Positions 21,119-31,312 of a stretch of DNA of 64,000 nt are shown piece by piece. A program made the translations under genes and the position numbers. This DNA comes from Chrysoporthe austroafricana (taxonomy: Eukaryota > Ascomycota > Sordariomycetes > Diaporthales > Cryphonectriaceae), in NCBI GenBank assembly GCA_001051155.2, contig JYIP02000013.1, forward strand, positions 310,001-374,000. Reading direction: 5' to 3'. Every line of letters starts with the position of its first letter. Position 1 is the first letter of the stretch. The notes beneath the pieces are model-generated. The model did no database searches. It was given only the letters and a program-made list of their open reading frames with translations, and was not told the origin of the DNA.

Positions 21119-22015
21119 AAAGCTTTTGCAATACGCTAACAACAAGCATGTTCTCCGGATTCACTCCAACCTGCCTTGGACTCAGCGTGTCTTGGTGCAA
21201 CGCCGTGAGTGCCCGTAGCATGGCTAGAGACTAAAACGGATCAACCCACGATGATTCCATGTCCCCGCTCCCGTGTGCGGATTTGGTGTGGACCTCGTTC
21301 ACTATCGCCAGGTTTATGGTGTTGTGCGCACGCGGTGTCTGAGTCACTCCTCCTTACCCTGTTGGCGATACCGACTGTAATTCGGCAGACGTACCTCTTC
21401 CTCGTTGCTCTTATTACACGTAAGACATCGCTATATCGCCTGCTTCAGCCCGCCCTCCAATCCGAGTCTTGCTTGGCGGGCTAGCACCTCCTCGGCCTCC
21501 TCAGGCTTCATAATTCCTTCTACGAATCCAAGTGTTGTGGTACTTGGGGTGTCAACGGATTTAGTTTAGGAAGTCGATGCTATCTCTTGACGGGTGTGAT
21601 TCACTTCCGGTGCTAGCCATATGCCTCCTCGTCCCGGTCGTTAGGAAGAACGATATTCTATCCAATGATACTTCAAGTGACAGAACAAGTTTAAAACGAC
21701 CAGGGAGAATAGGAACCGAACACCTGCTACCGCGTCATGTAGGTCTCAAGACGATTCACATCGGTTACAATGATAATCACGTAGGGATACGTATATCCTT
21801 CAATATAGAGTAACTATAACTTTTAAGAAATTTATGCTATTCGACGACCTTATTATTCCACTCAATCGAGTGGTAGCGTACAGACCCTAACCCTACCGAT
21901 GTAAGTCTTTTAATATTAATATCAGGACGGCAAAAAAGGGGGGTCGCATTAGTGTAGGATCTGAGATCCTTCATCATCCGATGACAACACTGAGCAGAGA
22001 CTTGCAACCAAACTC
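21119..22015. other. Intergenic with a short interstitial telomere-like repeat
   Basis: AT-richer than the flanks, especially 21640-21960. Two CCCTAA-type units occur at 21884-21895 (ACCCTAACCCTA), 120 bp upstream of the HET gene. No supported ORF. Confidence 0.55.
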
Positions 22016-23932
22016 ATGGCCGAGATCTCCGGCGGCGGGCTTTATCAGGATCTGACAGGCGCTGATTCTATCCGGCTTCTCCGGTTTATCAAGACAGACG
22101 CAACCTCTGAGGTGAGAGGGCAGCTTGCGACATTTTCCTTGAGCGAGCCCAACTGCCCGTGCTTCACAACGGTTTCGTACACCTGGGGCACCGAGTATGC
22201 CAACGAGAGCATCAATGTCGGCGGCCATCACGTTCGCGTCCTGGAGAGCCTCATGCCCTTCCTGCGCATGATCAGTTCGGGATCCTGTGAGGACTTGGAC
22301 GACGAAGATTGGTTCTGGATCGACTCGCTATGCATCAACCAGACTAATCTCGGCGAGCGCGCATCGCAAGTGCATTTGATGCGTCAGGTTTATCGGCAGG
22401 CAAAACAGACGCTGGTTTGGCTCGGCGAGCAGACTAACGAGACGGATCAGGCTATCGATCTCCTGTCACTCCTCGGGCAGAGACGCAGGGAATTCCGTCA
22501 TGCCGCCAATAAGGGCAGGAAGGAGGTGCCGGCAGACCTCGAAGGCCATCCTAGCTAGAAGTCTCTTGAAGGACTTTTACAGCATACCTAGTGGCGACGA
22601 GTATGGACGCTACAGGAATTTATCATCCCGCAACAACTAAGGTTTCACTGCGGAGCCAAGTCCTTGACCCGTCAGGCTTTCCGACACGGCATGGATGCGC
22701 TTGAGCTCTGCGGCAACCTTGGGCCATATCTCCAGCCGTCTGTGTGGACTGCAGCCTGGAACCGACGTCGTATCATTGACTGGCACCACTTTGACTCCAG
22801 CCGTCCGAAGATGAGCTTGATCTCCCTCATGGCATTCTGTGGAGACTATGGAGCAACGGATCCTAGAGACAGGATTTGGGGCGTCCATGGTCTAGTGCGG
22901 GAGGAAGACAGACAGATGATTGGAATTCCAACATACAACGACGACACGAGAACGCTTTACACCAGACTCGTGGAGCGTTTCATGGAGCGATACAATTGTC
23001 TCGATATCATCTGTTATTCACAACTGTTCCGGGGCAGAGACCCTGGCTGGCCTTCGTGGGTTCCTGACTGGCGGGTTCGTGTACTGCAACCCCTCGTCGT
23101 ACCGCTGATGGTCAGTCAGAGCACCAATGAGCACCTAGCAAATTTCCGACCCGTAAGTCCGCCGCTGAAAAGAAAGACGAAAGCCGCATACAGAGCGAGC
23201 GGAGAAGAGCCGCCGAGAATCAAGTCTTGGGGGTCGCCTGGACCTTTACTGTGTCAGGGCATAATTATCGACCATATAGACGGGCTGGGACCGATTCAAG
23301 GCGAGCCGGCGACGGTAGTCGAGTCCACATCTCCTGTCAACACCAAGACTGTTGACCCAGAAGAAAAAGAAGCTGTACTACACAGTGTGACCCGAGCCCT
23401 CGTCCTCGATCGCATAGACAAGTTTCTGGAGACTTCTGCGCCTGTACACCAGTATGCACGAGAATTCAAGCTTCTCGTAGCAACTTGCGACAAGCAAGGC
23501 CATGCCGACGGATCTGCACCGGCTTGGTTTGAGCCATGGTGGCGGGCTAATGCAGACCCAGCTCTGCGCATCAAGGGTTTCGCGTTAGAGGAGCTATGCG
23601 TTCCGCCTGACAACGTTGACACCAAGCAGCCTATCCTGACGTCTTCAAAAAGTTTCTTCTCCAGGCTCAGGGGCACCATGAAAGCAGACAGTCGCAGACT
23701 CATCGTTACCACCTCGGGCTACGTTGGTATGGCTCCGAGGCGGGCTCAAAAAGGAGATGCCGTCTGCGTACTGTTTGGCTGCAACGTACCGGTGGTTCTG
23801 CGCCGGCGAGAACAGCTTGATCCCCAGGATCTGTCTGTTTTCGAATTTATTGGAGAGTGCTATCTGGATGGATTCATGAAAGGCGAGGCTCTACAGACTG
23901 GCAAGCCGACCGTGGATTTCGCGATAGAGTGA
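22016..23932 (+). pseudogene. HET-domain (heterokaryon incompatibility) gene with two in-frame stops
   Basis: Fungal HET-domain proteins mediate non-self recognition and programmed death after hyphal fusion. The N-terminal HET domain is plain: TVSYTWG, WFWIDSLCINQTN, VYRQAKQTLVWLG, then WRRVWTLQEFIIPQQL. A second half (22592-23932) continues in the same frame through RDRIWGVHGLV and PSWVPDWRV to a C-terminal region of about 440 codons. The halves are separated only by TAG at 22556-22558 and TAG at 22589-22591; the full frame would be 639 codons, a usual length. Codons between the stops (KSLEGLLQHT) look like normal HET sequence just before the W-x-R-V-W motif, so nonsense decay is preferred. 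A 66-nt intron (22526-22591, poor GTGCCG donor) would remove both stops in frame and cannot be excluded. Confidence 0.8.
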
Positions 23933-25172
23933 GGATGACGAGTTTGGTTTGAGGCCCATCGACATGTCCCACGAGCACAAAGGCACACGAAGAATACCTC
24001 ATACACGTCAGCACAGCGGGCTCAAGAGTATTGCAACCAATAAAGTCATCACCATCTTGAATTACACCGTGGACGAGCGTGCCAGTGAGAAATTCAACAG
24101 TATGAGGCCGCTTTGCGAGAGACGACCTGCTAGGATCATTAGTGCTGGAGGGTGCACTTTGTACTGAAGAATCCCGGCCCTATCCAATCACCAGTCAAAC
24201 AAACAACCAGAATCAACCTAAGGTTTGCAGCCTCGGGACAAGGATAAAACAAAGACAACAACTCTTCAGAACGCTGCAAGACATGGAAGATTCAGCAAAG
24301 ATTTATGCCGATTATTCTTGTTTTTGGGTTGAGGTACGGTCTTTCTCAGAGCGCCCTTTTCTTTAGGGGTCGTGGTCGGCTGCTCCGGATTGTTACTAAT
24401 GAAGTCGTTGCATCGTAGTACGGCATATCGGCGGGACGATGTTTTCCCTTGCCTCGCAAGATTATTAAGCTCGTGCGGACCCACTTTGGGAGGCTCGTCC
24501 GATTTTTTTAGGGGTGCCGTTCTAGCCGCGGTAGATCAGTGATCAAGTCTCGCGAGTCACTCACTGGCGAGTGACATCACGCGAAACAGTTTCTCGCTCG
24601 ACCACAACAGAACGCATCGAGCCGTTGTGGCAAAAACAGGTCTCCTGTCTCATCAAGAAGATCGCTGTCAGCAGAGATCGGGCTCTTTACTTTGAGGCCA
24701 CAAAGTGAGGACTCGGCAGAATTTTTCAGAACGTGTTTAGCCACATAGATGCAGTCCTAGGTTCCTAGCATAATCGAATTCTTCAGAATCTTCCCGAACT
24801 TATGGACCCGACTGATTAACTTATGGTCAGGTCACTATGGTACCAGTGGACCCTGACGTAGACTAGGCCCTGTTCCAATACTACTAGGGTACGTGATGTC
24901 GTCGAGTTGCGTAAGGTAAGATTATAAACGCGAGACTGGGAGCGAGTATGGAGTTGTGGGTATATGTCATTACCAAGCGGATCCGGACCGGAAACTTGTG
25001 CAAAGTATTAATGCCCTGTTATATAAATGGGAAGCCGGGCCAGCACTCGTTCAGCAACGTTTACAAGAGTAGGACACTCACACCCTTCAACCTTGGCTCA
25101 CCTGCTTGAACTGTCTTCCATCACACACGAAGCGGCTACTTCTTCACACTCGAAATAATCACACCTCCCGCG
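23933..25172. promoter_or_regulatory. Intergenic; TATA box of the OYE gene
   Basis: Holds TATATAAA at 25020-25027, about 145 bp upstream of the Old Yellow Enzyme start. The part at 24500-24760 contains short inverted and direct repeats (CTCGCGAGTCACTCACTGGCGAGTGA) and broken frames that might be an old element remnant, but nothing could be identified. Confidence 0.45.
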
Positions 25173-26414
25173 ATGGCCGAAAACACCAAGCTCTTCAAGC
25201 CCCTGAAGGTGGGCTCGATCCAGCTCGACCACCGTGTCGTGATGGCGCCGTTGACCCGGTTCCGAGCTGACTTCGACCACGTCCCAACCGACGTCATGGC
25301 ACAATACTACGCTCAGCGTGCTGTCGTTCCCGGCACGTTGTTGATTTCTGAGGCAACTTTCATCTCGGCAAAGGCCGGTGGCTACCCGACCATTCCAGGT
25401 CTCTGGACAGATGCTCAGCTCGCAGGCTGGAAGAAGGTTACCGACGCCGTCCACGCCAAGGGCAGCAAGATGATTTGTCAACTGTGGTACCTGGGTCGGG
25501 CAGCTTACCCGGACCCTGTTGGTTCCGGCGGTGCCATTCCGGACGACGACTTCGACTACAAGAATGACTTTGTGAGCGCAAGCGATGTGAAGATGTGGGA
25601 GGGCGGCCCCACACCACGACCTCTGACGGAGGAGGAGATCTGGACCACGATCAACGACTACGCAACTGCGGCCAGGAACGCCGTTGAGAAGGGTGGATTT
25701 GACGGAGTCGAGATCCACGGCGCTCATGGCTACCTGATCGACCAGTTTACGCAGGACACTTCGAACAAGCGCACCGACCAGTGGGGTGGCAGCATTGAGA
25801 ACCGGGCACGCTTCGCTCTTGAGGTCGCCAAGGCCGTCGTAAAGGCGATCGGCGCCGACCGCACCGGAATTCGTCTTTCTCCCTGGGCTCAGTTCCAGGG
25901 CATGAGGATGAAGGACCCCATCCCTCAGTTCAGCTACCTCATCCAGCAACTGCGCGAGCTGGACCTGTCCTTCCTGCACATTGTCGAGCCCAGAGTCTCC
26001 GGAGGCAAGTGATCACCCCCTCTCCCCGTGGAGCTCTCTACTAGCAAGCGTCTGACTAACATGCCTTAAGTTGTCGACCGTGACCCCGTGAACGAGAGTC
26101 TCGACTTCGCTCTTCAGTCCTGGGGCCGCGAGAAGCCTGTCTTCGTCGCCGGTGGTTTCACGACGGAGACTGCGATTGAGGCGGTCGAAAGGAAGTACCA
26201 CGACTACGAGGTCGCGGTCGTCTTCGGACGCCGCTTCATCTCAACTCCTGACTTGGTCTACCGCGTCAAGAAGGGCATTCCTTTCAACGAGTATGACCGA
26301 TTCACATTCTATGTCAACCAGAAGGAGGGCGCCAAGCGTGAGCCGGGATACATCGACTACCCTTATAGCGAGGAGTCCATCAAGGAGTTCGGCAAGCCGG
26401 ATGTTGCTGTCTAG
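25173..26414 (+). CDS. Old Yellow Enzyme family FMN oxidoreductase (12-oxophytodienoate reductase-like)
   Basis: NAD(P)H-dependent FMN enzyme that reduces activated alkenes; the physiological substrate is unknown. Exons 25173-26004 and 26071-26414 give 391 aa, close to OYE length. The intron is GC-AG (AG|GCAAGT ... CTTAAG with branch TGACTAAC); only this junction gives the expected RVSG-V-VDRDP reading. Visible active-site elements are MAPLTR (24-29), Q103-L-W105 (FMN side), H182-G-A-H185-G-Y187 (substrate-binding His/His pair plus catalytic Tyr, as in OPR and PETN reductase rather than the His/Asn of yeast OYE1), RTDQWGGSIENRARF, and FGRRFISTPDL for FMN phosphate. No targeting signal is present. 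A TATA box lies upstream, which suits an inducible gene. No biosynthetic neighbours are seen, so assignment to a metabolite cluster is not supported. Confidence 0.93.
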
Positions 26415-27128
26415 ATTTACGCGTTGGCATGATCACGACAAGATACCTTATAGAATAGAGTAGCGTTTATAGATACACCTTAGATGAGAATTCAGAGCAT
26501 CCTTGACTGAACTTGTCCCACCTCAACTAAAGCATTTTCCGAGATGAACTGGAGCAGCGGCGTCAATGTCGCCGGGGCCTCATCTGGCAGCTCGCCTTAC
26601 GATTTTGACAACCTGCAATTGATCTACACCATGGCAGCCTGGGGACGCTTTTGCCTCTGATACAGATCCATAATTAGCTGTAAGTTTTGATCGCAGGAAG
26701 AAGCGCGGAGGACTTGCCTCGTCTGTGCAGCTCGATGCACAGCTGCAAATCTCGCCGATGGCTTGGAAGAAATCGTCGCTGGCGTCACTGGCGGCATCGT
26801 CCGATTCGCCGTAGCGGACCGCGTTCCAGTTGTTTGGTTACGAAGCCATTGTGAAGCGAGACCTTGTCTGATCCGAGGGGAGCGTGCGAATGGGGATGTC
26901 GAGCAGAGGACTTACAAAGTCGAGACGGAGGGAGGAGGGAGTAGGGACAGGATCCAGGGGAAGAGTCATCAAATTTATATTCAGGCGGTATGAGCAGAAT
27001 GCTTGTTGGCCCGATGTGCCCGCATGCCGCTGTACCATCCACTGTCCCCGGCCCCAGCTGGCTCTCCCTATTCGTACCCGGTCTGCGGATTCTTTCCTAA
27101 TTTATCATGCACACGAGCGAAGGCGTCG
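26415..27128. other. Intergenic, no gene seen
   Basis: 3' flanks of the OYE gene and of the hypothetical gene on the minus strand. No recognised feature. Confidence 0.5.
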
Positions 27129-27836
27129 TTACCGCGGCACTTGACGTGCCATGCCGCATTGATCAAGCTCGTAAAAGACCTTGTTCTGACGAGACTGCCG
27201 AGTCTGTCTAGTGGAGTGTCGGGATAGGCAACGATTTCTGCGGCGAGGCGATTGTGACTTCTGGGGATCGACTTGTATGTTGCGAGACCGCCGGCCACGC
27301 ACTCGGCGTGGCGGCGAGGCTGGATAGGCAGGCTCATGCCCAGCCGAAGCTGCAGTCGTAGGAACTGGCGCGGATCGCCACGGTTGGACGGGTGGGCCGT
27401 GGACGGCGCGACTCCTGAACCGCTCAGCATACTGGGCCCCGAAAACCTCTTGGATCCGTGCATAGTTGTCATCTTCAAGACCAAGCATAGCAGGCATGAA
27501 GCCGAATTCGTCTGCGTCTGGATTGGGGTCGATGTCCATTTCCTCGTCGGAGGGCGTTGGGAGGCGATTGTGATTCAGACGCCAAACTCTGTACTCATCC
27601 TGCATCTCGCGAAAATGATCGTCTGACCTTTTCAGTGCTTCGCGCACCCGTCGCCGCCAGGAGTCCCTTCGTGCTGTGTCATCGTCATGCCCACGGTCGC
27701 TCTCCACTCTAGCCCTCTTCGCGGTCGCATCACCCTCGGCAGCTTCGGACGCTGCGCGTCTGGTTCCTGAGATGGTTTGGCGCCATGTCTGTGGATCTTT
27801 GGAATGTAAGGTGCGCGGCGCAACGGAATCTTTCAA
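27129..27836 (-). CDS. Arg-rich hypothetical protein (5' end unresolved)
   Basis: Open frame of 235 codons. The listed 5' end is TTG, and no ATG is found upstream before a stop in the same frame, so a 5' exon is probably missing. The product is charged: a basic helical stretch (RRDSWRRRVREALKRSDDHF), an acidic segment (PTPSDEEMDIDPNPDADEFG), then an Arg/Ser/Pro-rich basic tail (RRVRGRRSRN, SPRRRNRCLSRHSTRQTRQS). This pattern could suit a nuclear or nucleic-acid-associated protein, but no family is recognised and the claim is weak. Confidence 0.4.
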   Translation of the reverse strand: MKDSVAPRTLHSKDPQTWRQTISGTRRAASEAAEGDATAKRARVESDRGHDDDTARRDSWRRRVREALKRSDDHFREMQDEYRVWRLNHNRLPTPSDEEMDIDPNPDADEFGFMPAMLGLEDDNYARIQEVFGAQYAERFRSRAVHGPPVQPWRSAPVPTTAASAGHEPAYPASPPRRVRGRRSRNIQVDPQKSQSPRRRNRCLSRHSTRQTRQSRQNKVFYELDQCGMARQVPR

Positions 27837-28782
27837 GTCGAGTCCGCCTTGACAACAATGAATTAAGTGTCGAGGGAGGTGGGAGGTTGTCCTACATCAG
27901 CTCCAGTAGCTTGACCAATGGGACAGTGGCCGCTGATTGCAGAGCGAACAACAGGGGAACTTCCGCGGAATCTGGTTTTTCTTCCGGGCGCGGGGATTAT
28001 TTGTTGGTCAGGTTCAGCGTACAGGCCCGAGGGTGGAGCCGATAAGACAGCTCAGCCAAAGTATATGTACGGCATACATATCCCTATATAACCCGCAAGG
28101 CTAAACGGGGAGGTGAGGGAGTCTAGAGCTCTCCTAATGGAGTGTCAAAAGAGGCAATGGGACAAATGAATAAAACGAAAGGAGCCCAGTACTATCTCTA
28201 TACTCTGATCAGAGCAGAACAGACAGAACTAGGCCCTCTCGAGGGCTGACAAGGCAGAGAATAGAAGGGTTGCGAATCAGGATTTTTGACAGAAGGCCAT
28301 ATTGAGTCATGTCCGACCATACTCCTCTCTAGTCCTCTGGCAAGGATGAGGGAAGGACACAGCATATATATATATGTATATATATAGGGATCCTGATCAG
28401 GGCAAGAAAACGGCACAGATGCTGAATCGGACCAGGAGTCAAGAATTTAGACTGATCAATAAAAGTCGCCCAAGATCTCCTGGCGGGTAACAGTTAAACT
28501 CGACGCAGATGGCAACAGTCTTTGGCAAGTTCGGAATGCTCGCGAAGCATTCAAATTTCAGCAGCACTACAGTGGGTTACGACGAGGATGATGATGGGCT
28601 GATATCCGTGAAGCAAGGTGCTGAAAATCGCAATCTTAGGGGACAACAACTTAATACGATTTGTCAAAAACTTTTCATAAACCTAGTCTCTACCACAACC
28701 AAAACAACTACCCGAGCACGTCGGCGCCATCCTGATGCCTATCTAGCAGTACTCGTCCATCGTTGACCCTAGAAACAGATAT
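27837..28782. other. Intergenic, no gene seen
   Basis: Includes a TA microsatellite at 28364-28386 (ATATATATATATGTATATATATA). It lies downstream of the VWA-Vint gene. No supported ORF. Confidence 0.5.
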
Positions 28783-31312
28783 TTAGAACAGCTGTGAGCG
28801 ATGGATCGTGACTCCGGCATCGCAGGCCTCGAAGCCACAAACCAGTCCCGTCTTGTGACACCTGCTTAGACCGCCTATCGCGTAGCGTCCGTCTTTCCTG
28901 AATCCCAAAGCATCCAGACTGCTGACCACGCGATTGTAATTGCCAAAGAAGCCATGAGCGCGGACGTCGGAGCCAGTGAGCATCCCGTGGCCGAGAGTGA
29001 CGCCCCATAGCGGCGTTCTGTCGCGGCCACCACTGAGCATGATGGCGTGGGCATCCACGTTCTCGTCTTTCTGTAGTAGGATGGAGTAGATGCGTCCCGT
29101 ATATCTGACCATCTTCCGAGGCTCGGCCTGGCAAGGGAATACCCACTCACGGCGCTGAAGGTCGGCATGCGTCGAGTCCTGAAGAGCGACGGGATGCCAC
29201 GGCGTAACCAAGACACCCTCCAGCTTGACCATTACCGCCCTGTTCACAGACTTCACCAACACCGCCGCGACCTTCCTCGTGCCCTCCGGTGTAGCAACGC
29301 TCACACCCTTCCTGAGGCTCGAAATCCGCACCGTGCTGCCATTCGACAGCATCACCCTCGTCTTTCCCGCGAAGCATGGGTCCTTCGACGAATTGTAATA
29401 TGACATCGACACACACCTGTTGTAGTTCTGACCATTCCACGAGAACCTGCCCGCACTCGAACGCAGAAGATCGCCTCCGTCTATAGGACCCCCGTTCACG
29501 GCTGTTAGTTGTCCACTGTGGGTGGCACCGAAGGGAGGCAAGTTGGTTGGTGTCGGAACGGGGAGATCATCAAAGGCTCGGTTCAGTCTGTCGCGGCACT
29601 TAATGAACAGCGGGGAGTCGATACCGTATTGCAGCGGGCCGGGGTCCTTGAAGCTGTTGCATAGCTGTTGGATATGTGCGCTGTGCAGGCTAGGGAGGTA
29701 GTGCTGGCCCCAGCGCTTGAAGTGCTCCGGCGAGAGGGCGAGGGAGATCTGCCCGAGGGACTTGTCGCCAGTGAGGTCCTGCATGAGGGAAGCGCACCTG
29801 ATATCATCAGAAAACTTGGCAGCAGGTATGTTGGCGATGAGATCCCTGAGCTTGACTTGGAAGGGGTTTGGGGGATAATCGTGTACGGATTCGAAGCATC
29901 TATGCGCGCGGTGTTCGCCGAACGCATCAATGGGGAAGATGGAGGCGAGAAAGGCACAGAGCTGGTGCCGTGAGATGTGGTAGGCGATTTCCGCGCCGGA
30001 CAGAGACGTTGTGAGGTCGTGAAGGCTGCGCGATGCGGTGAGTATCTCTTGCATCTTGATCATCCGGCTGTATTGCAAGGTAGCACAAATGTAAGGATCG
30101 GACCCTGGACCACTGTCTTTGTATAATTCCTCCCAGCGCAGGTAGATGTCTCGAGATTGCCCATAGCGAAGACTGCCCAGGGAGATCGTCAGGCCCAAGA
30201 GGCTTAATCGACCAACCTGTGGCTGATCGACCGACGGTCCAGCTGTGCGATGAAGGGCAATGCGGCTTGGGTACTTCATATGTATTCTGGCATTGATGGC
30301 GAATGTCGACTGCAAGTTGGCGACGGCATGAACAAAGACGGTTCCGATCATTCCTGCATCGGGGATGAATGCATAGTTGCCTCGTCCAAACTCTGAGATC
30401 GACTTGAGCAGGCCGGACCTCAGCTCGTAACCGAAACCAAACGTATGGATGGAGGGCACAATGTTGTCCATCGCGGACAATGCAGGCACATATCCCTGAC
30501 CAGGGCACATGTGGTTAGGCATGCCATCGGTGAGAACCATCACCGCCGGGACGCGGCCTGTATTCTCTTCGTTTTCAAAGAGCCTGATGCCGTCTCTCAG
30601 CCCGTGCCACAAATTGGTGCAGCTCTCTACGCGCATTTGATCGATTTTGACTTCAGCGTTGGCCTTGTTGGCGGCAGTCATGGCGGTCAAGGGCTGGAGA
30701 GTCATCGCCGACCTTGAGAACGTGATGATTGCCAACCGATCACCATCGTTTAGGGTTGAAACTTTGATTATCATACACCAGTTAGCAAGTAGATCATCAG
30801 AGGCTAGACGTTGTTATGAATCACCCAACATTGTTCTTGAAGGACGTGCTCTTCGTATTGAAAGCCCATCTTCTGGATCGCAGTATCTCAAGACTGGAGG
30901 AGCAGGGGCTACAAGTGGATGTGGGGGTTTCGCTCACTAATTGTTCGGCAAGCATGTTTGACCAGATCGAGAACAGAGAGTCCTGTGAGCTCGTCCGTCC
31001 TTCCCGGAATGGGCGCATCAACGCCCATGCTGCCAGATATGTCGATCACCAAGGCGATGTCGCATGGGACATGCGCAAGTGTCGCATCTGGTGGAGTCTT
31101 GGGCGGCTCGACTCTGACGATCACTCTATTGTCTTCATCCAAAGGGTGGATGCTAACGACGGCTTCAGTCGACTCGCTCTCTGCCTCAGATTGCGAGTAC
31201 CTCGGCGGCGCGTCGTGGACCTCCTGGGACGTGAGGATGGGGACGATCACCTGCTCCCGGCCTGGTCAGAGTGCTCAATCGATCAGTGTAGGATTCGGGA
31301 CCTTCTTACCAT
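28783..31312 (-). CDS. VWA-Vint protein (von Willebrand A domain plus Hint-fold Vint domain)
   Basis: Exons 31312-31310 (only the ATG), 31250-30938 and 30761-28783 give 764 aa, all phases consistent. The VWA domain (about 64-240) has a complete MIDAS pattern: D71-I-S73-G-S75, and T183-D184-G185. A middle region of mixed content follows. The C-terminal Vint module, a member of the Hedgehog/intein (Hint) fold, begins at C568 (CFAGKTRVMLSNGSTVR) and includes TPWHP (625-629), WVFPCQ and VRAHGFFGNYNRVV. Hint modules can self-cleave at the N-terminal Cys; whether fungal Vint domains do so is unknown. There is no signal peptide, so it is probably cytosolic, and no U-box is seen. The N-terminus lies immediately after an ATG|GTAAGA donor, so the start is supported by splicing. 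Confidence 0.85.

Noticed and set aside
24500..24760. Possible decayed transposon with short repeats upstream of the OYE gene
   Set aside because: No terminal repeats, target-site duplication or transposase motif could be identified.
25173..28782. Secondary-metabolite cluster around the OYE gene (as in ergot alkaloid loci)
   Set aside because: No synthetase, prenyltransferase, P450 or transporter neighbours in the window.
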